A stretch of 64,000 bases of DNA from DATBSK01 sp964532485 (lineage in GTDB: Bacteria; Actinomycetota; Acidimicrobiia; IMCC26256; PALSA-555): positions 1 through 64,000 of the forward strand of contig CAZHKE010000011.1 in the NCBI GenBank assembly GCA_964532485.1, read 5' to 3'. Both the position numbers and the translations under genes were made by a program. The notes beneath the pieces are model-generated. The model worked only from the letters and a program-made list of their open reading frames with translations. It did not search any database and was not told the origin of the DNA. Shown piece by piece: positions 1 through 9,200 of the stretch (position 1 is its first letter; each line of letters begins with the position of its first letter).

Positions 1-884
1 AAGCCGACACCGCCGGCCCCGCCGCCGGCGCCCTCCCGGCCGGCGCCGCCATCACCTCCGGTCCCGGTGCCCGCACCCCCGTCACCAGAGGAGGGGACTC
101 CGATGCCGGCCCCGCCGGTGCCCGTGCCTCCGACGCCGCCGGCTTCTGGGCCGCCGCCGCCGCCGCCACCCCCGCCACCGCCGCCGCCCACGGTGCCGGT
201 GCCTGCGCCGCCGTCCGCGCCGCTCGCGCCATTACCACTCGCGCCGGTTCCGCCGGCGCCGACGCCGCCGCCGCCACCACCGTCATTGTTGCCGCCGCCG
301 CCGCCGTTGCCGCCTGCAGTTCCACCTTCGCCGCCGCCGGCCCCGCCGGCCTGGGCGTCCGCTCCCAGCACGCCCGCGTCGCCGCCGGTCCCCTCTGGCC
401 CGCCGCCCCCGCCGCCGCCGGCCACGACCAACACGACCTCACCCACGCCCTCACCCACGCCGACCACCGAGGCCCCACCGCCGCCACCGCCAGCCGGATC
501 GTCGGAGAAGGTTTGACCCCCGCCCCCGCCGCCGCCGACCCCACCGTTGCCTCCGGGGCTCGTGATTCCACCATTGCCGCCGCCGCCGCCGATGAGCACG
601 TCGAGATCCCCTCCGGGATCCACCTCGACACGCGCCCGCACCGCCGCACCGGTACCGCCAGGCATCGCGTTGCCGCTCGCACCACCGTGCCCGCCGTCCG
701 CAGAGATGGTCACGAAGCAGATCCCCTCGGGGACTGTCGCCGCGCTCTCGTAGACGCCCGGCTCCAGGTTCTGCGCGGTCGAGTCGAACAACGTCACCGG
801 CGCCGCGCCCACGGGCCCGCTCCCCAACGCAAGCCCGAACGCACCCAGACCTGTGACCGCGCCGACCGCGAGCAGCCGCCGCAT
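1..884 (-). CDS. Secreted glycine-rich protein, partial (C-terminus beyond window)
   Basis: Reads leftwards from an ATG at 884 and stays open to the window edge, so about 294 codons are visible. A GGGGAGGG Shine-Dalgarno sequence lies 5 bases before the ATG. The N-terminus has two arginines, a hydrophobic stretch to about residue 23 and a GAAP segment, which together look like a Sec signal peptide. About 60 ordinary residues follow, with one cysteine. From about residue 95 the protein is mostly Gly with scattered Ala, Thr, Asp, Asn and Val. The gene is invisible as a closed ORF because its stop lies outside. The opposite strand gives a proline-rich shadow (67-516). The function is unknown; a cell-surface or extracellular structural protein is an inference. 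It superficially resembles mycobacterial PGRS tails, but no PE domain is present. Confidence 0.8.
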   Translation of the reverse strand, partial: MRRLLAVGAVTGLGAFGLALGSGPVGAAPVTLFDSTAQNLEPGVYESAATVPEGICFVTISADGGHGGASGNAMPGGTGAAVRARVEVDPGGDLDVLIGGGGGNGGITSPGGNGGVGGGGGGGQTFSDDPAGGGGGGASVVGVGEGVGEVVLVVAGGGGGGGPEGTGGDAGVLGADAQAGGAGGGEGGTAGGNGGGGGNNDGGGGGGVGAGGTGASGNGASGADGGAGTGTVGGGGGGGGGGGGGPEAGGVGGTGTGGAGIGVPSSGDGGAGTGTGGDGGAGREGAGGGAGGVG

Positions 885-919
885 CAACGCCCTCCCCGGG
901 GAAGCGACCAGAGCGCCGA

Positions 920-925
920 AGGCTA
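920..925 (-). promoter_or_regulatory. Possible -10 (TAGCCT) for the glycine-rich gene
   Basis: TAGCCT on the minus strand lies 35 bases before the ATG at 884. This would leave a leader of about 28 nt carrying the GGGGAGGG ribosome site. I see no convincing -35 box. Confidence 0.3.
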
Positions 926-1015
926 GCCCGCCGCGACGGCCGACGCGCGGAGCCGGGCAAGCAACTCGCCCGAGGGCTCCAGGCCAGCCCGCGCGAAACC
1001 TCCTCGACCTGCCCC

Positions 1016-1501
1016 TCAGTCCAGGCCGAGCTGCGACCAGTCCTCGGGGTTGTCCTCGACGTACTCCCCGAGCACGCTCGCGTCGACCGCGTCGAGCTCC
1101 ACGAGCCCGCGCCGCGAGGGCGGCGCGTCCGCGCTGTACAGGAGGATGCGCCACGACGGGCGCGACCGAAGCCCTCGCCAGCCGAGCTGCGCCGAGGCGT
1201 GCCCGACCGGGAAGCCGACCGTGCGGCTCGCGACCGCCAGCGCCTCGGTCTGGTCGATGCGCAGGTGCCACGCGGCGACGAAGTACCACGCCGCGATCAC
1301 GCCGAGGAGCACACCGGCACCGATGAGGCCTGCGTTCTCGGCGCTAATCCCGACCGCGAGCGAGGCGAGGGCGAGGACGGTGAGCAGAGAGCCGGCGATC
1401 CGCCGCCGGTGGATGTCGGGGAAGAGGTGCGGACCGACGTACGCGGTGACGTCGAGATCCTCGGGGAGCGCGTCTCCTTCGTGAGCGTCGGGCTTCGTCA
1501 C
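1016..1501 (-). CDS. Two-helix membrane protein of unknown function
   Basis: 161 residues with a GTG start. An acidic N-terminus (about 1-30) precedes two adjacent hydrophobic helices (about 35-55 and 58-79), then a soluble C-terminal half rich in Trp/Arg that ends in an acidic tail. The topology suggests both ends face the cytoplasm, with a short turn outside. It begins 10 bases after the HIT gene ends, so it is the third gene of the thrS-HIT transcript. I do not recognise the family. In mycobacteria the thrS-HIT pair is followed by phosphatidylinositol genes, and this protein is not one of them. Confidence 0.75.
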   Translation of the reverse strand: MTKPDAHEGDALPEDLDVTAYVGPHLFPDIHRRRIAGSLLTVLALASLAVGISAENAGLIGAGVLLGVIAAWYFVAAWHLRIDQTEALAVASRTVGFPVGHASAQLGWRGLRSRPSWRILLYSADAPPSRRGLVELDAVDASVLGEYVEDNPEDWSQLGLD

Positions 1502-1511
1502 GGGTGGCAGG

Positions 1512-2006
1512 CTATTTCGGCCAGGCCGCGAGGAGCCGCTCGCGCGTCGTCGACAGCGGCTCGGGGAGCACCCGCGCCTCGGCGATGCTCGTCATGAAGT
1601 TCGTGTCGCCGGCCCATCGGGGCAGCACGTGCACGTGCAGGTGCCCGGGGACGCCCGCGCCGCCCGCCTTGCCGAGGTTCATGCCGACGTTCATGCCCTC
1701 GGGCTCGTATGCGTGGCGCAGCGCCGTGGCCGCCTGCCTCGTCATCCGCATCACCGCGTGGGCCTCGTCGTCGGTCAGATCGTCGAGGAACGCGGCGTGT
1801 CGGAGCGGCGCGACCATGAGGTGACCCGACGTGTACGGGTAGATGTTCAGCACTGCGAGCACGAGCTCGTCGCGCACCAGGACCTGGGACTCCTCCGGTG
1901 CCGCTTCGACGAGCCCGCAGAAGACGCAGTCGTCCGTCGTCGAGGCGAACACGGTGTCGGTGACGTAGCGCGTCCGCCAGCCCGCCCAGAGCCGCTCGAG
2001 GCTCAT
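1512..2006 (-). CDS. HIT-family nucleotide hydrolase/adenylyltransferase
   Basis: 164-residue histidine-triad protein. The catalytic triad is GHLHVHVLP near residue 122-130 (H-x-H-x-H), preceded by an N-terminal CVFC pair near residue 28-31 as in zinc-containing HIT proteins of actinobacteria. Family members cleave dinucleoside polyphosphates (Ap4A-type) or AMP conjugates in the cytoplasm. The start ATG is 4 bases past the thrS stop, so it is translated from the thrS mRNA. Ap4A is a side product of aminoacyl-tRNA synthetases, and the thrS-HIT pairing is common in actinobacteria. The exact substrate cannot be read from the sequence. Confidence 0.9.
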   Translation of the reverse strand: MSLERLWAGWRTRYVTDTVFASTTDDCVFCGLVEAAPEESQVLVRDELVLAVLNIYPYTSGHLMVAPLRHAAFLDDLTDDEAHAVMRMTRQAATALRHAYEPEGMNVGMNLGKAGGAGVPGHLHVHVLPRWAGDTNFMTSIAEARVLPEPLSTTRERLLAAWPK

Positions 2007-2010
2007 GTGC

Positions 2011-3987
2011 TCATTGCTTCGACACCACGTCGGCCGCGAGTCGTTCGACGAAGTCGTCGACGCTCACACCACGTTCGGGCGCATCGCTTCCCCGCCGGTT
2101 CACGCCGACCGTGCCGGCGTCGGCGTCCTCGTCCCCGACGACCAGCACATAGGGGATCTTCTCGGTCTTCGCACGCCGCACGCGCGCCCCGAGGGTGTCG
2201 GTGTGGGCATCGTGGCGCTCGACCCGATAGCCCTCGGCCTCGAGGCGGTCGGCGATCCGATACGCATAGGCGTCGTGGCGGTCCGCCACGGGGAGCACCG
2301 TCACCTGCACCGGTGCCAGCCACGCCGGGAACGCGCCGGCATAGTGCTCGAGCAAGATCGCGAAGAACCGCTCGTTCGTCCCGAAGAGCGCGCGGTGGAT
2401 CATCACCGGCTGGTGCCGCTCGTTGTCGGCACCGATGTAGTGCAGACCGAACCGTTGCGGCAGCTGGAAGTCGACCTGGAGCGTCGAGAGCTGCCACGTG
2501 CGCCCGATCGCATCCTGGACCTGCACCGAGATCTTCGGCCCGTAGAACGCGCCGCCCCCCTCGTCGAGCACGAGGTCGAGATCCTTCTTCTCGCCGACCG
2601 TGCGCAACGCGGCGGTGGCCTCTTCCCACTCCGCGTCGGTACCGACGGCCTTGCCCTCGGGCTTCGTCGACAGCTCGAGGTAGAAGTCGTCGAGGCCGTA
2701 GTCACTCAGCACCGAGAGCACGAAGTCGAGCGTCGTCTCGAGCTCGCCGGTCATCTGCTCCCTCGTGCAGAAGATGTGCGCGTCGTCCTGCGTCATGCCA
2801 CGGACACGCGTGAGGCCGTGGACGACGCCCGACCGCTCGTAGCGGTAGACGGTTCCGAACTCGAACATCCGCAGCGGGAGCTCCCGGTACGACCGCACGC
2901 GACTGCGGAAGATGAGGATGTGGAACGGGCAGTTCATCGGCTTGAGGTAGTAGGTCGCCGACGTGCCCGACTCCTCGTCGACCTCCATCGGGGGGAACAT
3001 GCCCTCGGCGAACCAGTCGAGGTGCCCCGACTCCTCGAACAGGTTCGCCTTGCTGATGTGCGGTGAGACGACGAAGTCGTAGCCGCCCTGCTCGTGTCGC
3101 TCGCGGGAGTAGTCCTCCATGATCTTGCGCACGAGAGCACCCTTCGGGTGGAACACCGCGAGCCCGGAGCCGATCTCCTCGGGAAACGAGAACAGATCGA
3201 GCTCGGCGCCGAGCTTGCGGTGGTCGCGCCGCTCGGCCTCCTCGAGGCGGTGCAGGTGCTCATCGAGCGCCTGCTGGGACTCCCATGCCGTCCCGTAGAT
3301 GCGTTGGAGCATCGGGCCGTGCTCGTCGCCGCGCCAGTACGCGCCGGCGACCTTCTGGAGCTTGAAGGCACCCAGCCGCTTCGTCGAGGGGACGTGCGGC
3401 CCGCGACAGAGGTCGACGAACTCACCGTCGTCCCGGGGGTTGCGGTAGACGCTGATGACCGATCCCTCGCCGACCTCCGACACGTCGACCTTCTCGATGA
3501 TCTCGCGCTTGAACGGCTGGTCGGCGAACAGCTCGATGCCCTCGTCGCGTCCGATCTCGGTGCGCTCGAACGGCTGGTCGGCCGCCACGATCTCACGCAT
3601 GCGCGCCTCGATCTTCTCGAGGTCGTCGTCGCTGAAGTGCGCGCCATCCGGCAGCTCGAAGTCGTAGTAGAAGCCGTCGTCGATCGCCGGCCCGATCGCG
3701 TACTTGGCACCCGGGTAGAGGTCGGTGACCGCCTGTGCCATGACGTGCGCGGTGGAGTGCCGGAGGACCTCGCGTCCCTCGGGCGAGGCCGGGACCACGA
3801 TCTCGAGGCTGGCGTCGCGGTCGAGCGGAGTCGTGAGGTCGACCCACTCACCGTCGACCCGCGCCGCGAGCGCATCCTTGGCGAGGCGCTTGCCGATCGC
3901 CTGCGCCACCTCAGCAGGCGTCGTGCCCTTGGCAACGGGTCGCGTCGAGCCGTCGGGCAGCGTCAGCGTGATCTCGGGATCCGGCAT
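2011..3987 (-). CDS. thrS: Threonyl-tRNA synthetase
   Basis: Class II synthetase charging tRNA-Thr. Domains: TGS (about 1-62), editing domain with HSTAHVMA and CRGPHVPS, catalytic core, and C-terminal anticodon-binding domain (about 540-658). The zinc ligands of the active site are visible: Cys in MNCPFH, His in QDDAH and His in IHRALFG. Length 658 is normal. A longer reading starts at GTG 3993, but I prefer ATG 3987 because the -10 hexamer TAGCGT (3997-4002) would place the transcript start at or inside that GTG. No clear Shine-Dalgarno sequence is seen. First gene of thrS-HIT-membrane protein. Confidence 0.97.
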   Translation of the reverse strand: MPDPEITLTLPDGSTRPVAKGTTPAEVAQAIGKRLAKDALAARVDGEWVDLTTPLDRDASLEIVVPASPEGREVLRHSTAHVMAQAVTDLYPGAKYAIGPAIDDGFYYDFELPDGAHFSDDDLEKIEARMREIVAADQPFERTEIGRDEGIELFADQPFKREIIEKVDVSEVGEGSVISVYRNPRDDGEFVDLCRGPHVPSTKRLGAFKLQKVAGAYWRGDEHGPMLQRIYGTAWESQQALDEHLHRLEEAERRDHRKLGAELDLFSFPEEIGSGLAVFHPKGALVRKIMEDYSRERHEQGGYDFVVSPHISKANLFEESGHLDWFAEGMFPPMEVDEESGTSATYYLKPMNCPFHILIFRSRVRSYRELPLRMFEFGTVYRYERSGVVHGLTRVRGMTQDDAHIFCTREQMTGELETTLDFVLSVLSDYGLDDFYLELSTKPEGKAVGTDAEWEEATAALRTVGEKKDLDLVLDEGGGAFYGPKISVQVQDAIGRTWQLSTLQVDFQLPQRFGLHYIGADNERHQPVMIHRALFGTNERFFAILLEHYAGAFPAWLAPVQVTVLPVADRHDAYAYRIADRLEAEGYRVERHDAHTDTLGARVRRAKTEKIPYVLVVGDEDADAGTVGVNRRGSDAPERGVSVDDFVERLAADVVSKQ

Positions 3988-3996
3988 CCCCACGGG

Positions 3997-4002
3997 ACGC
4001 TA
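3997..4002 (-). promoter_or_regulatory. -10 hexamer TAGCGT of thrS, near-leaderless
   Basis: TANNNT hexamer on the minus strand ending 9 bases before ATG 3987. The expected transcript start is about 3 bases before the ATG. No Shine-Dalgarno sequence intervenes. Confidence 0.55.
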
Positions 4003-4057
4003 CCAGTGGCCTCCGTCGACGCTCCGAGAGCTCGGCGACGGGGCTACCGGTCGCGCG

Positions 4058-5236
4058 TCACACGGGCCGATCGAGGTCCACGCCCACGAGCGTCGCGAGC
4101 TCGCGGAGCACGAACGGCGCGGTGGTGTCGTCACCGCCGGACAAGATCGCGCTCGCCAGGTCGTCGAGCGCCTCGATCGCCTTCGGGGCGTTCAGGTCGT
4201 CGTCGATCGCGGCCCGCACTCGCTCGGCGAAGGAGCGAGGGTCGGGCCCGGAGTCGCGGGCCGACGCGGCCGCTAGGCGGTGCAGCAGCGCGACTCCCTC
4301 GTCGAGGTCCGTGTCGTACCACTCGAAGCCCGCGCGGTAGTGGTGCCGCATCAGAGCGAGCCGGATCGCGCGCGGGTCCGCGCGCTTCAGCAAGTCGCTC
4401 ACGAACACGAGGTTGCCGAGCGACTTGCTCATCTTCTCGCCCTCGTAGCTGACCATCGCGGAGTGCATCCAGTGCCTCGAGAACGTCTCGCCCGTGATGC
4501 TCTCGCTCTGCGCGATCTCGCATTCGTGGTGCGGGAAGATGAGGTCGGTGCCGCCTCCGTGCAGGTCGAGCGTCGGGCCCAGAGCGCTCGTCGACATGAC
4601 CGAGCACTCGATGTGCCAGCCCGGCCGCCCGACACCGAAGGGCGCGCGCCACGCGGGCTCGCCGGGCAGCGAAGGCTGCCACAGCACGAAGTCGAGCGGG
4701 TCCCGGCGGTGGGGGTCGTCGGGTCGCCCACCGCGCGCTTCGGCCAGCTTGATCATGCGGTCGCGCGAGTAGTGCGAGAGCTCACCGAAGCGTTGGAAGG
4801 TCGTGATGTCGAAGTAGACGGTCCCGTGCGTGAGGTACGCGTTGCCCTGGTCGAGGAGCTGTGCGGTCATCTCGATCATCGCGTCGATCGCCTCCGTCGC
4901 GCGCGGCTCCGCGAAGGCCGTGCGCATCCCGAGGGCATCCATGTCGGCGCGGAACCGGGCCAGCTCGGCCTCCGCGAGCTCCAGGTACGGCACGCCGAGC
5001 TCGCGGGCCTTCGGCAGGATCGAGTCGTCGACGTCGGTGACGTTGCGCACCATGCGCACCTCGTGCCCCTGCTCCTCGAGCCGGCGGATGAGGAGGTCGT
5101 AGGTCAGGTAGGTCGCGGCGTGCCCGAGGTGCGTCGAGTCGTACGGTGTGATCCCGCACACGTACATCCGCACGACCGGTCCCGGCTCGAACGGGACGAC
5201 CCGCCGCTCGCTCGTCTCGAAGATGCGGACGGTCAT
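4058..5236 (-). CDS. mshC: L-cysteine:1D-myo-inositol 2-amino-2-deoxy-D-glucopyranoside ligase
   Basis: ATP-dependent ligase joining cysteine to GlcN-inositol, the penultimate step of mycothiol synthesis in the cytoplasm. It derives from cysteinyl-tRNA synthetase. The HIGH-like motif is THLGHAATY, the form typical of MshC rather than CysS, and KMSKS is present as GEKMSKSLGN. Zinc ligands are YVCG, HIECS and FPHHE. Length 392 is close to MshC (about 410) and much shorter than CysS (about 460), and the CysS anticodon-binding tail is missing. It starts 3 bases after npdG ends. A short CysS is the alternative, but I consider it unlikely. Confidence 0.88.
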   Translation of the reverse strand: MTVRIFETSERRVVPFEPGPVVRMYVCGITPYDSTHLGHAATYLTYDLLIRRLEEQGHEVRMVRNVTDVDDSILPKARELGVPYLELAEAELARFRADMDALGMRTAFAEPRATEAIDAMIEMTAQLLDQGNAYLTHGTVYFDITTFQRFGELSHYSRDRMIKLAEARGGRPDDPHRRDPLDFVLWQPSLPGEPAWRAPFGVGRPGWHIECSVMSTSALGPTLDLHGGGTDLIFPHHECEIAQSESITGETFSRHWMHSAMVSYEGEKMSKSLGNLVFVSDLLKRADPRAIRLALMRHHYRAGFEWYDTDLDEGVALLHRLAAASARDSGPDPRSFAERVRAAIDDDLNAPKAIEALDDLASAILSGGDDTTAPFVLRELATLVGVDLDRPV

Positions 5237-5239
5237 CCG

Positions 5240-5899
5240 TCAGTCTCCGAACCCCGAGAGCCGGAGCGTGCCCGTGCCCTGGTGGCGCAGGTTGACGGAC
5301 AGCAGCAGCGCGGCGAACGCCTCGATGCCGACCGCGTTCGCCAGCGAGCCGCCGTCGAACGCCCGGAGCTCGGGGATCGACGCCACCAGCGAGAGCACGG
5401 TCTCGCGTGCGGCATCGTCGTCGCCGCACACGATCACGTCGCTGTGCAGTGGCTCGTCGAGCTGGGCGAACGCGGCCGCCGGCACGTGCTGGAACGCCGC
5501 GACCACGCGCGCCTCGGGCGCCGCGGCCTGGAGAGCCTCCGCGAGCGAGCCCTCGTCGGGCAAGAGAGCGCGGAACTCGTCACCGACCTTCTCGAGGCCG
5601 TTGGCGATGCAGACGACGACCTTGCCCGCGAGCTCGCCGGCATGGTCACGTGCGGTGTCGACCGCCGCTTCCCAGGTCGTCGCGACGATGACGAGGTCGC
5701 GAGCCGCGGCGGCGTCGTCGTTGCTCCCCGGGCGCAGGCCGATCACCCGTCCACCCCACCGCTCCCGCAACGACGCGACCGTCTTCGCGCTGCGCGTCGG
5801 GTCGCGCGACCCGGCGATCACGTCGTGGCCGATGCTCGCCAGGCGTGCGCTGATGCCCCGCCCGGCGGGCCCGGTGGCGCCGAGCACTCCGATCTCCAT
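5240..5899 (-). CDS. npdG: F420-dependent NADP+ reductase (NPDG family)
   Basis: 219-residue Rossmann protein opening MEIGVLGATGPAGRG, the dinucleotide-binding loop of F420H2:NADP+ oxidoreductases. SRDP near residue 31 fits recognition of the NADP 2'-phosphate. The enzyme moves hydride between F420 and NADP in the cytoplasm. The C-terminal half (ANAVGIEAF) matches the family helix. An upstream GTG at 5938 and an ATG at 5911 are in frame, but conservation begins at ATG 5899. No Shine-Dalgarno sequence or good -10 is seen, so the start is uncertain. It is followed directly by mshC, so two redox-cofactor genes share a transcript. An F420-using oxidoreductase is also encoded at 57399-58205. Confidence 0.85.
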   Translation of the reverse strand: MEIGVLGATGPAGRGISARLASIGHDVIAGSRDPTRSAKTVASLRERWGGRVIGLRPGSNDDAAAARDLVIVATTWEAAVDTARDHAGELAGKVVVCIANGLEKVGDEFRALLPDEGSLAEALQAAAPEARVVAAFQHVPAAAFAQLDEPLHSDVIVCGDDDAARETVLSLVASIPELRAFDGGSLANAVGIEAFAALLLSVNLRHQGTGTLRLSGFGD

Positions 5900-5941
5900 G
5901 GATCGAAGCATGACACGACGTCGTGCGCGAGGGTCCACCGC

Positions 5942-5947
5942 TACGCT
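5942..5947 (+). promoter_or_regulatory. -10 hexamer TACGCT, leaderless start at ATG 5954
   Basis: TACGCT followed by exactly 6 bases and an ATG. This is the same hexamer and spacing as at ileS. It predicts transcription beginning at the ATG. Confidence 0.6.
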
Positions 5948-5953
5948 CGTCGC

Positions 5954-6022
5954 ATGGAGCAGCCGAGCGCCCCGAAGGGCGGCCGCACGTACCGTGCGGC
6001 CGAGCGAGCGCGACCGAGATGA
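5954..6022 (+). CDS. 22-codon leader ORF overlapping the next gene (ATGA)
   Basis: A 22-residue reading frame, MEQPSAPKGG then an Arg-rich end, whose TGA overlaps the ATG of the downstream membrane-protein gene (ATGA at 6019-6022). The ATG is exactly 6 bases after a TACGCT hexamer, so it would be the leaderless first codon of the mRNA. The membrane-protein gene has no ribosome site of its own, so the small ORF may exist to deliver ribosomes to it. Whether the peptide has a function is unknown. It could also be chance, since short ORFs are common at this base composition. Confidence 0.45.
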   Translation: MEQPSAPKGGRTYRAAERARPR

Positions 6023-6213
6023 CGGATCTGGAGCGTCCGCGGACGCCCCTGGCGGTCAAGATCGCGGCGCTGGCCGTGGTCGTGATCGTCGCCTGGGTCG
6101 TGCTCCTCCCGCTGTTCAACATCGCGGCATCGCTGCTGGCGCTGGCGCTCTACGTGGTCGTCGCCTTCCTCGCGTACCAGGTCGGGAAGGCGGTCGGCCG
6201 CTCCAGCACCTAG
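6019..6213 (+). CDS. Small two-helix membrane protein
   Basis: 64 residues: charged N-terminus MTDLERPRTP, a hydrophobic helix (about 15-33), a short polar-free turn, and a second helix (about 36-55) ending in GKAVGRS. Both ends are probably cytoplasmic. The start is the ATG coupled to the 22-codon leader ORF; a longer in-frame reading from 5923 has no support. The stop codon TAG lies in a CTAG palindrome that also supplies the dnaE stop, so the two convergent genes share bases. The family is not recognised and the function is unknown. Confidence 0.7.
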   Translation: MTDLERPRTPLAVKIAALAVVVIVAWVVLLPLFNIAASLLALALYVVVAFLAYQVGKAVGRSST

Positions 6214-9200
6214 ACGAGGCAGTCGGGCCCGAACAGCTCGCGCAGCTCGGCGTAGAGCGCGGTCCGTGGTTCGACCCGGAAATCGTCGCCCAGCTTGATG
6301 ACGGTGGTCTTGTCCGGGCCGACGAGGTGCGAGAAGACGGGACAGCGTCCGGGGTGGCGCATCAGCAGCTCTTTGAGCGCCACCACCTTGGCGTCGGACA
6401 GCGCGGCGATGCGCACCTGGATGCGCACGGGTGCGTCCTCGTCCGCGACCTTGAGATCGGGTGCGCTCAGCTCGCCTGCGATCAGCTTCGGCTCGTCGTC
6501 ACGCAGGTCGACTCGTCCGCGCACGCACACGATCGCGTCGTTCTCGAGCACGTGGCCGTAGTCGGCCATCACGCGCGGGAACACCATCACCTCGACCGCC
6601 GCGCCGAGGTCCTCGAGGATGAACGTCGCCATGAGATCACCCTTGCGCGTGTACTTGCGGCTCAGCGCGGTCACGATGCCGCCGACCCGAGCCGTCTGCC
6701 CTTCCTCCCGGTCGCGCAGCTCGCCCAGCGGGCCGTCGACCATGCGAAGCAGCGCGTGCTGAACCCCGAGCAACGGATGGTCGCTGACGTAGAGGCCGAG
6801 CATCTCCTTCTCGAACGCCAGCCGCTGCGCCTTCGGGTACTCGTCGCTGCCGATCTCGTGGCGTTCCTCGAACGCGGGCGCTCCGCTCCCTGCACCGACA
6901 TCGGCGAACAGGTTCATGATCCCGGCGTCTCGCTCGCGCCGGCGCGCCAGCGTCTGCTCGATCGCCGGCTCGTGGATGTCGAGCAGGCCCTTGCGGCTGT
7001 GACCGAGAGAGTCGAAGGCGCCGGCCTTGATCAGCGACTCCACCGTCCGCTTGTTGAGCGCGGTCGGCTCGACCCGCTCACAGAAGTCGTAGAAGTCGCC
7101 GAACGGCCGCTCCCGGCGCGCCGCGGCGATGTGCACCACGACGCCCTCGCCGACGTTGCGCACGGCCGAGAGCCCGTAGCGGATCGCCATGCGAGCGTCG
7201 TCGCCGACGCGGACGGTGAAGTCCTGCTCCGACTCGTTGACGTCGGGAACCAGCACGTCGATGTTGCGCTGCCGGCACTCGTTGAGGAACACCGCCGTCT
7301 GGTCCTTGTTGCTCTTCACACTCGTGAGCAGCGCGGCAAGGTACTCGACGGGATGGTTCGCCTTCAGGTACGCGGTCTGGTAGGCGAGCAGCCCGTAGCC
7401 GACCGAGTGCGACTTGTTGAACGAGTAGTCGGCGAACGGCTCGATCGTGTCGAAGATCTCCTCGCCGAATGCCCGGTCGTGCCCCTGCGCCACGCACCCG
7501 TCGACGAACTTCGTGCGCTCCATCGCGATGAGCTCGCGGATCTTCTTGCCGGTCGCCTTGCGGAGGTTGTCGGCCTCCTCCAACGAGTAGCCCGCGAGCC
7601 TCTGCGCGACGCGCATCAGCTGCTCCTGGTAGATCATCAGCCCGTACGTGGGCTCCAGGACCTCTTCGAGGTCGGGGTGCGGGTACGTGACCGGCCGACG
7701 ACCGTTCTTCCGGTCGGCGTACTCGTTGTGCCAGTTCTGGGCCATGGGCCCGGGCCGGTACAGCGCCACGAGCGCGGCGATGTCCTCGAAGCGCGTGGGG
7801 GCGAGCGAGCGCAGCAGCGAGCGCACCGGCCCGCCTTCGAGCTGGAACACGCCGATCGTGTCGCCCTTGCGGAGCATCTCGAACGTCTTGTCGTCGTCGA
7901 GCGGCACACGGTCGATGTCGGGACGCTCGCCCGAGCTCGCCTCGACGAGGTCGAGGGTGATCTCGAGGACGTCGAGGTTGCGCAGGCCGAGGAAGTCCAT
8001 CTTGAGGAGGCCGAGGTCCTCGACGCCGTGCATCTCGTACTGGGTGACGACCGGCGCGTCCGCGAGATCGCCGCCCGGCTCGGGCTTGCGCTGCACCGGG
8101 AGGTACTCGGTGAGGGGCTCGCGCGTGATGACCACGGCCGCGGCATGGATCCCGTCCTGACGCCGCAGCCCCTCGAGCCCGCGTGCGACGTCGATGACCC
8201 GCTTGGCATCGGGGTCGGCGGCGTACAGCTCGCGCAGCTCGCTCGCCATCTTGTAGCCACCCTCGTGCTTGGGCGTCTCCTGGAGGCACGCGGCCAGCGG
8301 CGTGTCGCGGCCCATGATCAGCGGCGGCATGAGCTTGGCGATCTTGTCGCCCATGAGGTACGGGTATCCAAGGACGCGTGCGGCATCGCGCACGGCGGCA
8401 CGCGCCTTGATCGTCGAGAACGTGACGATCTGCGCGACGCGGTCTTCGCCGTATCGCTCGGCGGCATACCGGATCAGCTCGCCCCGATAGCGCGAGTCGA
8501 AGTCCATGTCGATGTCGGGCATCTGCTTGCGGCCCGGGTTCAAGAACCGTTCGAACAGCAGGTCGTACTTGATCGGGTCGATGTCGACGATGTGCAGGCA
8601 GTAGGCGACGCACGAGCCGGCCGCGCTCCCCCGTCCCGGCCCGACGCGGATGCCCGACTCCCGGGCGTAGCGCACGAGATCCCAGACGACGAGGAAGTAG
8701 GCGGAGAAGCCCATCGTCTTGATGACGCCCAGCTCGTACTCGACCCGTTCGGCGACGTGCTGCGGGAGCGTGTCCCCGTAGCGCTGGCCCGCCCCGGCGA
8801 GCGTCAGCTCACGGAGATACGAGTCCTCGTCGTGACCCTGGGGCGTCGGAAACGCGGGCAGCACGGCGCTGCCGAACTCGAGCTCGACGTCGGCGCGCTC
8901 GGCGATCAGGAGCGTGTTGTCGCACGCCTCCTCGTAGTCGCGGAAGAGATGGCGCATCTCCGCCGCCGTCTTCAGATAGAACTCCTCGGTCTCGAAGCGA
9001 AGCCGATCGCGGTCGTCGCGCGTCCGCCCCGTCTGGACGCACAGGAGCGCGTCGTGCGCCTCGGCGTCGTCCTTGTCGGTGTAGTGGCTGTCGTTCGTCG
9101 CGAGGAGTGGGAGCCCCAGCTCGCGGGCGATGCCGACGAGCTTCGGGTTGATCAGCCGCTGCTCGTGGAGCCCGTGGTCCTGGAGCTCGATGAAGAAGCT

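Noticed and set aside
67..516. Proline-rich plus-strand ORF of 149 codons
   Set aside because: Mirror of the glycine-rich gene on the other strand; poly-Pro is simply the complement of GGC runs, and there is no start context.
4058..5236. Cysteinyl-tRNA synthetase
   Set aside because: The HIGH region reads THLGHAATY and the C-terminal anticodon domain is missing, both of which point to MshC.
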